A program made the translations under genes and the position numbers. Source: UBA966 sp046350355 (GTDB lineage: Bacteria; Planctomycetota; Phycisphaerae; Phycisphaerales; SM1A02). From it: a stretch of 64,000 nt of DNA. This document shows positions 15,912-24,879 of this stretch, in pieces. Below the pieces are notes generated by a model. It saw only the letters and a program-made list of their open reading frames with translations. It ran no database searches and was not told the DNA's origin. The number at the start of each line of letters is the position of its first letter. Positions within the stretch are counted from its first letter, which is position 1. Where the stretch lies: positions 868,001 through 932,000 of the forward strand of contig JAXMAN010000001.1 in assembly GCA_046350355.1 (NCBI GenBank). The letters are read 5' to 3'.

Positions 15912-18055
15912 GCCGTGGCTGCCGCGCGGTCGGGCGCGCGCACGCCGCGGTAGCAGCTGAAGACGCCGAGCTCGACGGCGTGGCGCACGCCCACGAATCC
16001 GGCGACGCGCAGCGCGGCGGTGATCTCCCCGGGGCGCACCGCGTCGTCAATGGTCTGGGCCCAGTAGCGCATCATCGGGACGGTCGCGGGACGCGCGCTC
16101 GCGACCGCGCCGAGCGCGGGGAGCACCCAGTGCATCGCCAGGCGGAAGGCGGGGCGCGCGACCGCGCTCTCCGGCGAGGTGACCTCGAAGATGAGGATGC
16201 GTCCGCCGGGACGCAGCGCGCGGTGCGCCTCGGCGAAGGCGACGGCGAGGTCCTCGACATGCCGCAGCATGTAGCTCATGGAGACGACGTCGAAGCTGGC
16301 GTCCGCGACGGGCAGCCGCTCGGCGCGGCCGACGAGCGTCTCGCGGACGCCGCGCGCGCGCGCGACGGCGAGCATGCCCTCGCTCGGATCCACCGCGACG
16401 ACGCGTCCGCCGGGCGCGACCAGCTCCTGCCCGAGGGCCGCGCACAGCCCGGTCCCGCTGCCGACATCCAGGTGCGCGCCGCCCGGTCCGAGCCCGCCCG
16501 CCTGGCGCAGCATGCGGCGCCGGTACCAGCGCCCGATGCCCGGCAGCGCCGCGCCGCTGGAGCGGTCGTAGCCGCGCGCGCTGCGGTCGAAGAGCTCGCG
16601 CGTGTACTGCTCGCGTTCGTTGCGGCGCTCGAGGCCGGGGGGCCGGCGCGCGACGGGCGCGACGGGCGCGACGGACGCGACCGACGGCGGCTCGATGGTG
16701 CGCAGGATCTTCCCGCTCTCGGTCCGCGGCAGGCGCTCGACGATCTCCACGCTGCGCGGCGCCGCGTGCTCGGGGACGAGCGCCGCGACGCGCGCGCGCA
16801 GCGAGCCGGCGTCGGCGCCCCGCGCGGCGTCGCGCAGCTCGACCTTCGCGCCGACGCGGTTCATCGTGTCGGAGAGGCGCACCGGGCCCACGAGCGCCGC
16901 GCGCACCTCCGGCAGCGAGCAGAGCGCCTCCTCGACCTCGATGGGATTCACCTTCATGCCGCCGACATCGAAGACCAGCTTCGTGCGGCCGACGACGCGC
17001 ATCCCGCCGGGGCCCGCCAGGGCGAGGTCGCCCATGCGCACGAATCCCTCCTGCAGGATCGGGGCGGTCGCGCCGCCAGGCATCACGATGCCGTCGAGCA
17101 TCGCGTCGCTGCGCACCGCGACCTCGCCGACCTCGCCGCGCGCGACCTCGCGGAGGCGGTCGGCGCATTCCGGATCCACGATGCGCACCTCGACGCCGCG
17201 GACGGGACGGCCGCCCTCGCCGCGGTCCAGCCAGATGGTGCCGACCTCCGAGGCGCCGTAGAGGTCCACGAGCGCGCACGCGCTCCAGCGGCGCAGGCGC
17301 TCGCGCACGCGCGCCGGCAGCGTCGAGCCCGCGGAGATGGCGATGCGCAGCGCAGGCGCGTTCGGCGCGGCCTCGGCGAGCGCATCCGCGGTCGGCGGGA
17401 CCAGCAGCGCGGAGGTCGCTCCCGACGCGAGCTCCGCGGCGACGGCGTCGAGGTCGAAGCGCTCGAGCACGCGCACGCTCGCGCCCGCGAGCACGGGCGC
17501 CAGCAGCGCATGCTCGACGCCGTAGGCGTGCATCATCGGCAGCGAGCTGACGACGCGGTCCCCGCGCTCGCAGAGGCCTTCGTCCAGCAGCGTCCGCGCG
17601 ACGCGGTCGACGGCGCGCGCGCTGCGGTGCACCAGCCGCGAGAAGCCCGTCGTGCCCGAGGAGAGGAGCACGAGCCCGGCCGGCGGCGCGCACCCCGCGT
17701 CGATGGGCTCGCATGCCTCGGCCGCGCTCCAGGTGGCGCTGTGCAGCTCCGGCGCGGGGCCGATGCAGCGCGCGATCATCTCCGAGGCCGCGGCGGTCGG
17801 GCGCGGCGGCAGCAGCACCGGCACGCGACCGGCGCGCGCGACGCCGAGCACCGCCATCCACGCGGCCGCGCCGGAGGGCATCGCGATGCGGATCCACCGT
17901 TGCTCCGCAGGCTGCTGCGCCGCCCAGCGATGCACGCGGCGGACGCCGAGCTCGATCGCGGACCAGGTGTGCGTGCGTCCGTCGGCGTCGCGGATCGCGG
18001 TCTCCTGCGGCCGCTGCGAGGCCCAGCGCTCGAGCGCGGTCAGGACGCCGTGCAT
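15908..18055 (-). CDS. Acyl/aryl ligase-methyltransferase fusion
   Basis: 715 aa. Residues ~1-475 are an ANL-family adenylating enzyme: the P-loop LLSSGTTGFSRLVH, LYGASEVGTIW, MGDLAL, and the closing TESGKILRT with the catalytic Lys. A short Pro/Val linker leads to residues ~500-715, a UbiE-like SAM methyltransferase (LDVGSGTGLC, VDPSEGMLAVAR, MSYMLRHVEDL). The likely job is to activate a hydroxybenzoate starter, made by the chorismatase two genes upstream, and to methylate the aryl head or a close intermediate. It is the last gene of the nine-gene operon, with its start 16 bp inside the FAD oxidoreductase gene. In known aryl polyene clusters ligase and methyltransferase are normally separate genes. 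Confidence 0.85.
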   Translation of the reverse strand: MHGVLTALERWASQRPQETAIRDADGRTHTWSAIELGVRRVHRWAAQQPAEQRWIRIAMPSGAAAWMAVLGVARAGRVPVLLPPRPTAAASEMIARCIGPAPELHSATWSAAEACEPIDAGCAPPAGLVLLSSGTTGFSRLVHRSARAVDRVARTLLDEGLCERGDRVVSSLPMMHAYGVEHALLAPVLAGASVRVLERFDLDAVAAELASGATSALLVPPTADALAEAAPNAPALRIAISAGSTLPARVRERLRRWSACALVDLYGASEVGTIWLDRGEGGRPVRGVEVRIVDPECADRLREVARGEVGEVAVRSDAMLDGIVMPGGATAPILQEGFVRMGDLALAGPGGMRVVGRTKLVFDVGGMKVNPIEVEEALCSLPEVRAALVGPVRLSDTMNRVGAKVELRDAARGADAGSLRARVAALVPEHAAPRSVEIVERLPRTESGKILRTIEPPSVASVAPVAPVARRPPGLERRNEREQYTRELFDRSARGYDRSSGAALPGIGRWYRRRMLRQAGGLGPGGAHLDVGSGTGLCAALGQELVAPGGRVVAVDPSEGMLAVARARGVRETLVGRAERLPVADASFDVVSMSYMLRHVEDLAVAFAEAHRALRPGGRILIFEVTSPESAVARPAFRLAMHWVLPALGAVASARPATVPMMRYWAQTIDDAVRPGEITAALRVAGFVGVRHAVELGVFSCYRGVRAPDRAAATA

Positions 18056-19335
18056 GGGGCTGCGCCCGCTCCCTCGATGCGGAGCCGAAACGGCCGCACG
18101 CGCGCCGCGACGGGACGCCGTCGCTGTACGTGCCGCAGCGCGTCGAGCGCGCGGCAGCGCAGGCCCACGCCCACGGGCACGGAGTCGAACTCGCCCGCGA
18201 GCAGCGTGATGAAGGCGCGCTCGAGCCATTTGGGCCGGCGCGGCGAGAAGAGCAGGTCGCGGAAGGCGGGGTCGTAGAAGCCTTCGACGAGGTAGAAGGC
18301 GCGGTCCGTCACGCGGCGCACCCACGCGTCGTGGCGCGCGCGCTCGCGCGCCGCGGGCGAGCCCTCGCGCATGCGCAGCACGGACTGCGCCGCCTGCTCC
18401 GCGCCCAGCAGCCCGAGCGTGAGGCCCGTCGACCAGACCGGATCGAGGAACGCCGCCGCGTCGCCGATGAGGAAGTAGCCGGGGCCGGAGAAGGGATCGC
18501 AGCGGTAGGTGAAGTCCGCGATCGTGCGGTTCTCCTCGGGGCCGACCGCCGCCGCCATGCGCTCGCGCAGCACGGGCGTGCGGTCGATCGCCCAGCGCAG
18601 CCGGCGCTCGGGCGGGACATCGAGGGAGCGGTGCAGCGCCTCGCGCGCGACGAAGCCGACGCTGGTGCGGTGGTCGTCGAGCGGGATGAGCCAGAACCAG
18701 CCCTCGTCCGCGATGGTGAGCCCGAAGCAGTTCGCCGCGGGGCCGCTGGGCCGCACGACGCCCTCGAAGTGCTCGAAGTAGGCGACGTTGCGCAGGAAGC
18801 TGTGGAAGCGGCGCCGGTCGAGCAGGCGCGAGATGGCGGTCGCCTGGCCGCTCGCGTCGATCATCCAGCGCGCGCGCACCGGCCCGGCGTCGGTCTCGAC
18901 GCGGACGTCGCCGTCCTCGAGGCGGAGGATCTCGCGGACCGCGCAGGAGGTGCGCACCTGCGCGCCCGCGTCGCGCGCGGCGTCGGCCATCATCGCATCC
19001 AGGTGGATGCGCGCCATGTTGAAGGTCTCTCGGTCGCCGTCGCCGTAGACGTCGCGGAAGAGGTAGCGCTGCGGCCCGTAGCGCCAGTCGCCCTGCGTGA
19101 TCTCCACGCCGAGCTTGCGCGCGTGCGGCAGCGCGAGGCAGCGGTCCAGCACGCCCAGCCGCCGGAAGGCGCGCTTGGTGCGCGGCAGGAAGCTCTCGCC
19201 GATGCGAAAGCGCGGGAACTCGCCGCGGTCGAGGACGAGCACGTCCGCGCCGGCGCGCGCCATCTCGATGGCCGCCGCGGAGCCCGCGGGCCCCGCGCCG
19301 ACGACGAGGCAGTCGTGGACGCGCTCAGCGGGCAT
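18040..19335 (-). CDS. FAD-dependent oxidoreductase, halogenase/hydroxylase-like
   Basis: 431 aa. N-terminal FAD-binding VVGAGPAGSAAAIEMARAG, the second motif YFLIGDAAAFLDPVWSTG near residue 300, and GESFLPRT near residue 47 are typical of the tryptophan-halogenase and geranylgeranyl-reductase group. I do not see the WxWxIP halogenase motif; the corresponding stretch reads GWFWLIPLDD, which is similar but not diagnostic. It overlaps its upstream neighbour by 11 bp and its downstream neighbour by 16 bp, so it is tightly coupled. Comparable genes in xanthomonadin and flexirubin clusters are assigned aryl-ring halogenation or hydroxylation. Confidence 0.85.
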   Translation of the reverse strand: MPAERVHDCLVVGAGPAGSAAAIEMARAGADVLVLDRGEFPRFRIGESFLPRTKRAFRRLGVLDRCLALPHARKLGVEITQGDWRYGPQRYLFRDVYGDGDRETFNMARIHLDAMMADAARDAGAQVRTSCAVREILRLEDGDVRVETDAGPVRARWMIDASGQATAISRLLDRRRFHSFLRNVAYFEHFEGVVRPSGPAANCFGLTIADEGWFWLIPLDDHRTSVGFVAREALHRSLDVPPERRLRWAIDRTPVLRERMAAAVGPEENRTIADFTYRCDPFSGPGYFLIGDAAAFLDPVWSTGLTLGLLGAEQAAQSVLRMREGSPAARERARHDAWVRRVTDRAFYLVEGFYDPAFRDLLFSPRRPKWLERAFITLLAGEFDSVPVGVGLRCRALDALRHVQRRRPVAARVRPFRLRIEGAGAAPCTAS

Positions 19336-20143
19336 CGGCGACGGCCTCCACCTCGACCAGGAGATCCGCGCGGCACAGCGGCGCGCGCAGCAGGCGCAGC
19401 GGCTCGCCGGGGAAGCAGCGCGCGGCCCACGCGGCGACGGCGTCGAGGTGCGCCTCGTCGCGCACGTAGATCTGCGGGCAGCGCCAGGGGCCGACCGCGC
19501 CGCCCGCGGCCGCGAGCGACTCGAGGTTGCGCTCGGTCTCCGCGCACTGCGAGGCGATGTCGCCCGCATGCATCGAGTCCTCGCCGACGACGGACGCGGT
19601 CCCGGAGGCCAGGAGCAGGCCGCCCGCGGTCGCCGCGCGCACGAAGGTCGGCGGCACGGGACCGAAGCGCTCGGAGTAGCGCCACGCGGGACGCTGGCGC
19701 GGGTTCTCGACGGGGGCGGGGTTCTCGCGGAGGCTGAGCGCGTGGAGCACGAGCGCGTCGCCCGCGTGGCCGACGCAGGTGCTCGCGGGGATGCGCGTCA
19801 CGCCGCCGTGGCGCTCCTCGTACGCGGCGCAGCGTCCGGCGTTGAAGGCCATGTACCGCTCGATGCCTGCGCCGTCGCGGTCCGTGGGGCGCGGCAGGAA
19901 GGCCCAGAGGCGCGCGACCGGCGCGTCGAGACGATCGAGCAGCTCGAGCAGTCCGCGCTTCGCGAGCGCGGTCAGCGCCTCGGGCGCCATCGCGGGCGCG
20001 GGGAGCGCGAGCGTCGCGGCGGGCGCGCCCGACGCGATCGCGGCGCCGACCCATTCGGGAAGATCGATGCCCGGATCGCCGACGGCCTTCCAGCGCCGGT
20101 CGATCGCCGGCTGCAATACACGCTTCCCGTGAACTTGGGACAT
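19325..20143 (-). CDS. Chorismatase, FkbO/Hyg5/XanB2 family
   Basis: 272 aa. Signature segments of chorismate-cleaving enzymes are clear: ARLWAFLPRP, then IERYMAFNAGRCAAYEE, ENPRQRPAWRYSERFGPVPPTF, and LASGTASVVGEDSMHAGD. The C-terminus has a RidA-like look, as in the family. These enzymes convert chorismate to pyruvate plus 3-hydroxybenzoate, 4-hydroxybenzoate or a dihydro-acid, depending on subtype. The subtype cannot be read safely by eye. XanB2 makes the hydroxybenzoate starter of xanthomonadin, so this gene points to an aryl-capped product. It starts 23 nt after the ketosynthase gene. Confidence 0.87.
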   Translation of the reverse strand: MSQVHGKRVLQPAIDRRWKAVGDPGIDLPEWVGAAIASGAPAATLALPAPAMAPEALTALAKRGLLELLDRLDAPVARLWAFLPRPTDRDGAGIERYMAFNAGRCAAYEERHGGVTRIPASTCVGHAGDALVLHALSLRENPAPVENPRQRPAWRYSERFGPVPPTFVRAATAGGLLLASGTASVVGEDSMHAGDIASQCAETERNLESLAAAGGAVGPWRCPQIYVRDEAHLDAVAAWAARCFPGEPLRLLRAPLCRADLLVEVEAVADAR

Positions 20144-20166
20144 CCGGGTTGGAATTCTAGTCGTCC

Positions 20167-22302
20167 TCACGCGGGATCCGGCGCGATCCGGACCGCCCAC
20201 GCGGCCCCGTGCGGATCGCAGCATGCGGCGACCCACGGCCCGTCCGCGCGCGGGCCGTGCGCGGCGAGGAGCGCGAGCGCGGTGACGCTTCCCAGCTCGG
20301 GCAGCGCGACGGCCGCGCAGCCGTCGGCGAGCGGCGCATCGAAGGGGGAGCCGGAGCGGACGCCGGGGGCATCCGTCCCTGCCGCGCGAAGGGCCAGGCG
20401 CGCGGCATCGGCCGGCGACGCGGGCACCGTGCGGCCGGGCGTCGCGGCAACGCGCCGGGCGGGGCCGCCGCCGGGCGCGGATCCGACGAGGCACGCGACC
20501 GCGGACGACTCCAGGTGGACGGGCGCGCCGGTGCAGTGCGCGAGGACGCGGTCGACCATCGGGTGCGCCTCCTCCGCGGCGACGACGATCGCGCGCGACC
20601 AGTCGCCGGCGGCGATCCGCGCGCGGGCGAGCGCGAGCGCCTCGGCGGCCGCGGTGCGCCGTCCGATGACGCTGGCGCACGGGGCGCGGATGCCAAAGCC
20701 CAGCGAGACGTGCGCGCTGCCGACGTTTGGCACGCTCTCGGCGAAGAGCATCGGGTTCGCGAGCCCGATGCCCGACAGGATCAGGTCGCGGTAGTAGCGC
20801 TCGGTGAAGTCGGTCGCGCCGCACCAGGAGGCGGCGACGACGGGCGTCTCCTGCAGCGTCGCCTCGTCGATCCCGCAGGTGCGCACGAGGTCGCGCACCG
20901 CCGCGAGCATGAGCCGCGGCAGCAGCGCCAGCCGGCGGGTGCGCGCGCGGTCGAGCAGGGGGGCGAGCTGCGCCTCGATGTCGCCGGGCGCATCGCCCGC
21001 GGCGGGCGCGCGCAGCGCGTCGATGCCGACGCCCCAGGGGCTCACCGCACCGAAGCCGTGGATGAAGGCGCTGGCGCGCGCGCGGCGATCGTCGCCCGCG
21101 CCGCGATCGTCGCCCGCGCGCGGTGCGTCGCCGCCGCGGCGCACGCGCACCGCGGCGTTCGCGCCGCCGAAGCCGGCCGCCAGCGCGACGATCTCGCGCG
21201 GCGCGCCCGCGCGCGCGTCGCCTTCCAGTAGCGTGAGCTCGGGGAAGGCCGTCGCATCGCGGCCGCGGCCGGCGCTCGTGGGCACGAATCCCTGCCCCGC
21301 GCAGGCGAGCGCGGCCGCCAGCTCGAGCGCGCCCGCGGCGGCGAGCGGATGCGCGGTGCGTCCCTTCAGCGCGACGACGGGCACCTGCGGCAGCCGCTCG
21401 CCCAGCGCCTGCCGATACGCCGCGTACTCCGCGGCGTCGTTGCCCGGCGTACCGGTGGCGTGCGCCAGGAGGAGATCGGGCAGGCGCGCGTCGGGCATCG
21501 CCGCGCGCAGCGCACGCGCCGCGCCGGCGCCCTCGGGATGCGGCTGCGTGAGGTGGTGCGCGTCGCACGCCTCGCCCGTGGCGGTGATGGTCGCGATGGT
21601 CCGCGCGTGCTCGGGCGCGTGCCGGCGCAGCAGGAAGAGCGCGACGCCTTCGCCGACCTTCATGCCCTCGCGTTCCGACGCGAAGGGGCTCACGGGTCCG
21701 GCCGCCACAAGCTGCAGCGCGGAAAAGCCCGCGAAGGAGAACTCGGAGATCGGGTCGTAGCCGCCGGCGATGACCGCGTCCACCTCGCCGCTCTCGAGCA
21801 GCGCGCAGCCGTGCGCGATCGCCGTCAGGGCCGAGGCGCAGGCGCACGAGAGCGTCGTGGTCGGGCCGCGCACGCCCGCCGCGCGCGCGGCGTCCGCCAT
21901 GACGGCCGACGCGACCGAGCGCGCGAGCGCGGTGTCGGCGGCCGCGGCCTCGCCCGCCGCGTCCAGGCGCAGCCCCGCGCCGCAGTGGCGCATGCCCGCG
22001 AGCGTCGTCCCGAGCACGACTCCCCAGCGCTCGGGCGCGGCGGCGATCGCGGCGCGGTCCGCCGGCGTGAGCAGGTCGTCGATGGTGCGCGCCAGCAGCC
22101 GCTCCGCGCGGTCCGCGCCGAGCAGCTCGGGCGCGCGCTCGGGCACCTCGCCCGCGCCGGCCTCGGTGCCCGGGGGCTGCTCGAGCGACGCCGGATGCGC
22201 GACGCCGACCGCGCCGCGCCGCAGCGCCTGCGCGATCTCCGCGAGGTTCGCGCCCAGCGCGCAGCGCGCGGCGACCGAGACGACGGCGATCGGCGCATTC
22301 AC
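20167..22302 (-). CDS. Ketosynthase plus KS-like (chain-length-factor-like) fusion
   Basis: 711 aa. Residues 1-390 are a full ketosynthase with an intact triad by motif: C155 (SCACAS), H281 (HATGTPGND) and H318 (KGRTAHPLAAAG). After an Arg/Asp-rich linker (~390-410), residues ~411-711 form a second, shorter KS-fold unit. It has PNVGSAHVSLGFGIRAPCASVIG and ESSAVACLVGS but lacks the HxTGT and KxxxGH segments, so it looks like a partner or chain-length-factor subunit. Known aryl polyene systems use separate KS and CLF-like proteins. The GTG start at 22302 has GGAGG 8 nt upstream and overlaps the permease stop by 4 bp. Confidence 0.85.
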   Translation of the reverse strand: MNAPIAVVSVAARCALGANLAEIAQALRRGAVGVAHPASLEQPPGTEAGAGEVPERAPELLGADRAERLLARTIDDLLTPADRAAIAAAPERWGVVLGTTLAGMRHCGAGLRLDAAGEAAAADTALARSVASAVMADAARAAGVRGPTTTLSCACASALTAIAHGCALLESGEVDAVIAGGYDPISEFSFAGFSALQLVAAGPVSPFASEREGMKVGEGVALFLLRRHAPEHARTIATITATGEACDAHHLTQPHPEGAGAARALRAAMPDARLPDLLLAHATGTPGNDAAEYAAYRQALGERLPQVPVVALKGRTAHPLAAAGALELAAALACAGQGFVPTSAGRGRDATAFPELTLLEGDARAGAPREIVALAAGFGGANAAVRVRRGGDAPRAGDDRGAGDDRRARASAFIHGFGAVSPWGVGIDALRAPAAGDAPGDIEAQLAPLLDRARTRRLALLPRLMLAAVRDLVRTCGIDEATLQETPVVAASWCGATDFTERYYRDLILSGIGLANPMLFAESVPNVGSAHVSLGFGIRAPCASVIGRRTAAAEALALARARIAAGDWSRAIVVAAEEAHPMVDRVLAHCTGAPVHLESSAVACLVGSAPGGGPARRVAATPGRTVPASPADAARLALRAAGTDAPGVRSGSPFDAPLADGCAAVALPELGSVTALALLAAHGPRADGPWVAACCDPHGAAWAVRIAPDPA

Positions 22303-23327
22303 GGCTGCGTCCTCCGTTCCATCGCGCGCGCGATGAGCAGCATCGCCGCGGTCCACGCCAGCAGCAGCGCGAGCGCGAGCCACGCCTGGCGGCCGCGCAC
22401 GCCCGCCTCGCATGCCTGGATCGCCCACGCGGTGACCATGATGTGCGAGGGCGCCGCGAGGATCGGCGGCAGCAGCGCGACGGGGATCATGCTTCCGCCC
22501 AGGCCGGTCAGCACCAGCGTCACCACCGGCGAGATCGAGGCGAAGCGCGCGCGCGTGCGGCACGCCGCGGCGAGCGCGATGACCGTCGTCGCGAGCGCGG
22601 CCGCGACGCAGGCGCACGCGACCAGGAGCAGCAGCGGCGAGGAGACCTCCACGCGGAAGACGATCGCCGCGAAGAGGAAGGTCCACGCGAGCTGCAGGAA
22701 GGAGATGATCGCCGTCGCGCCCGCGCGCGCCGCGACGCGCGCGGTGGCGCCGATGCGCAGGCTGCAGAGCCGGTCGTGGAAGCCCGCGCCCTCGTCCGTC
22801 AGCCCGCGCAGCGCGAGCGAGGAGCACGAGAGGAGCGCGAACATCACCGCGACGCCCGCGGCGCTCGCGGCCAGGAGCGATCCGCCGACGGTCTGGTCCT
22901 CGATCGTCGCGGGGACGGGCCCGTGGAAGGCCTCGCTCGCGGCGGCGATCGCCAGCTCGCGCACGGCGTCCGCCACGCCCGGCAGCGGGGCGTCGGAGCG
23001 GATCGCGATGCGCAGGTTGCGCTCCGAGAAGTCGGGGGCGAGCTCGATGACCGCGTCGGGCGCGCGCGTCGCGCCGGGCGCGCCCGCGTCGGCGATGTGG
23101 ATGCGCCCGTGCGGCCGGGACTCGATCGCGGTGCGGAAGCGCTGCGCCGCGGCGTTCTCCTGCGGCGCGACGATCGCGACCTCGAAGGCCACGCCGGTGG
23201 GGCTGTCGAGGTGGCGGAAGAAGATCGCGAAGAGCGAGAAGAACGCCACCGGCGCCACGAAGGCGAGGATGAGCGTGCCGGGATCGCCGACGAACCCGCG
23301 GAGCACGGCGCGCAGCAGGGCGGTCAT
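22299..23327 (-). CDS. ABC-2 type transporter permease
   Basis: 342 aa. One membrane span near residues 15-38 (LILAFVAPVAFFSLFAIFF), a large extracytoplasmic section to ~150, then five more hydrophobic segments (AGVAVMFALLSCSSLAL to AMLLIARAM), the ABC-2 permease layout. Its ATPase partner is probably the C-terminal half of the methyltransferase-ABC fusion four genes upstream in the same operon. It likely exports the finished lipid or polyene. It starts with an ATGA overlap on the acyltransferase gene and ends with a GTGA overlap on the ketosynthase. Confidence 0.85.
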   Translation of the reverse strand: MTALLRAVLRGFVGDPGTLILAFVAPVAFFSLFAIFFRHLDSPTGVAFEVAIVAPQENAAAQRFRTAIESRPHGRIHIADAGAPGATRAPDAVIELAPDFSERNLRIAIRSDAPLPGVADAVRELAIAAASEAFHGPVPATIEDQTVGGSLLAASAAGVAVMFALLSCSSLALRGLTDEGAGFHDRLCSLRIGATARVAARAGATAIISFLQLAWTFLFAAIVFRVEVSSPLLLLVACACVAAALATTVIALAAACRTRARFASISPVVTLVLTGLGGSMIPVALLPPILAAPSHIMVTAWAIQACEAGVRGRQAWLALALLLAWTAAMLLIARAMERRTQP

Positions 23328-24217
23328 CGCGCGTCCCCTTCCTGCAGGTCGGCGAAGGCGAGCCACTCCTGCGGTTGCGCGCGGATGCGGCGCTCCATCG
23401 AGGCGACCAGCGCGCGCTGCGCCGCGGAGGCGGCCACCTCGCGCGAGGCGAGCGGCTCCTCCGCCAGGACGACCGGCTCGTCCGCGATCACCTCGAGCCC
23501 GCGCGGCGTGCGGATGCAGAAGGTCGGCACGAGCGCCGCGCCCGCGGAGGCCGCCAGGCGCACGGGCCCCGTGGGCAGGCGCGCGTCGTCCACGCCGAGG
23601 AAGGGCATCTTCGCGCCCTGCTGCCCGGGCATCACGCGGTCGGCGTGCAGCACGACGACCTCGTCCGCCAGCAGCGCGTCGCGCAGCTCGCCCCACGCGG
23701 CGACGCCGTCGGTCAGGCGGTGCTCGACGACGCCCAGGCGCCGGCGCAGGCGGCTGCGCGCCTGCTCGAACTGCTGCGAGGCGTCGGGGTGGTAGAGGAC
23801 ATGCACGCGCCGCTCGATATGCGCGAGCCAGGCGAGCGCGGGCTCGAAGGCGCCCATGTGGATCCCCGCGAGCACCGCGCCGCGCCGCAGCGCGCGCACG
23901 CGGGCGTACGCCTCGCGCCCGTGGATCTCCACGACGCGCGCGCGCAGCGACTCCGGCGTGGCGTCGGCGGCCTCGAAGACCTCCGCGACGGCGCGCTGCA
24001 TCGCGCGCATCATCGCGTGCGCGCAGCGGACGCACGCGTCTTCGGACGCATCGGGCCCGAGCGCGAGGCGCGCGTTGCGCAGCAGATTGCGCCGCCAGTG
24101 CGGCATGCCCGCCCATGCGACCTTCGCCATGAGCGCGCACGCGGGAGCCGCGGCGCCGGGCGCCGAGCGCAGGAGCGCGTAGTAGGGGGCCTCGACCGCG
24201 GCGCGCAGCAGGTTCAT
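23324..24217 (-). CDS. LpxL-like lysophospholipid acyltransferase
   Basis: 297 aa. The HX4E catalytic motif is in GIHMGAFEPALAW (~residue 115), and VVVLHADRVMPGQQGAKMPFLG matches the second block of the LpxL/HtrB family. The N-terminus lacks a long hydrophobic anchor. Such acyltransferases occur in aryl polyene and flexirubin clusters, where they are thought to place the polyene acid on a membrane lipid. The ATG at 24217 overlaps the preceding PlsC stop by 4 bp, and its own stop overlaps the permease start by 4 bp. Confidence 0.85.
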   Translation of the reverse strand: MNLLRAAVEAPYYALLRSAPGAAAPACALMAKVAWAGMPHWRRNLLRNARLALGPDASEDACVRCAHAMMRAMQRAVAEVFEAADATPESLRARVVEIHGREAYARVRALRRGAVLAGIHMGAFEPALAWLAHIERRVHVLYHPDASQQFEQARSRLRRRLGVVEHRLTDGVAAWGELRDALLADEVVVLHADRVMPGQQGAKMPFLGVDDARLPTGPVRLAASAGAALVPTFCIRTPRGLEVIADEPVVLAEEPLASREVAASAAQRALVASMERRIRAQPQEWLAFADLQEGDAR

Positions 24218-24879
24218 GCGGCGGACTCCGCGGGCGCGATCGCCTGCTCGATGCGCCGCGTGAGCGACTCGTGGTCGTCCGCCGCCGCGGGCACGATCGG
24301 CGCGCGCAGCCGCACGCGGATGCGCGAGCCCCGCCGCACATGCCACGCCGAGCGCGGCAGCGCGCGCTCCGCGCCGTCGATGCGGATCGGCACGACGCGG
24401 ACCTTCGCCTCGAGCGCGACGATCGCCGCGCCCGGGCGCAGCGGGCCGAGCGCGCCCGTGCGCGAGCGCGTGCCCTCGGGGAAGACGACGACGGTCTTGC
24501 CCTCGTCCAGCAGCCGCGCCATCGCGCCGATCGCGAGCGGGCCGACGTGCTCCTCGCCCACGAGCAGCGCGCCGTAGGCGTGCACCGCCATGCCGTGCAG
24601 GAACCAGCGCTCGACGCGCTCGCGCGCCGGCGCGCCCGCCGCGGCGCGTGAGAAGCGGCGCGCGCTCGCCACGTAGCGCAGCAGCGGGCGCCGCTCGCGC
24701 GGCATCGCGGCGGCGATCAGCGGCGTGTCCGCGTGGCTCTGGTGGTTCGCGACGACGACGATGGGATCGACGCCGCGCAGCGCGGCGAGGCCGCCCTCGT
24801 CCACGACCTCGACGCGCGAGCCGCTGGCGATGCGCAGCGTCTGGTAGATCGTCGCGGCGAACAGCGGCCAGGGATTCAT
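24214..24879 (-). CDS. PlsC-like 1-acylglycerol-3-phosphate acyltransferase
   Basis: 221 aa. NHQSHAD gives the NHX4D catalytic motif at ~residue 46 and FPEGTRSRTG the phosphate-binding motif at ~135, both diagnostic of the PlsC family. A hydrophobic N-terminus (NPWPLFAATIYQTL) should sit against the membrane. The usual role is acyl transfer to lysophosphatidate, but here, next to a second acyltransferase and a ketosynthase, it more likely attaches the aryl polyenoyl chain to a glycerolipid. It has 4-bp overlaps on both sides. Confidence 0.87.
   Translation of the reverse strand: MNPWPLFAATIYQTLRIASGSRVEVVDEGGLAALRGVDPIVVVANHQSHADTPLIAAAMPRERRPLLRYVASARRFSRAAAGAPARERVERWFLHGMAVHAYGALLVGEEHVGPLAIGAMARLLDEGKTVVVFPEGTRSRTGALGPLRPGAAIVALEAKVRVVPIRIDGAERALPRSAWHVRRGSRIRVRLRAPIVPAAADDHESLTRRIEQAIAPAESAA

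Noticed and set aside
18040..19335. Firm assignment as a tryptophan halogenase
   Set aside because: The WxWxIP motif is not present in exact form; the stretch GWFWLIP is only similar, so a hydroxylase or reductase role is equally possible.
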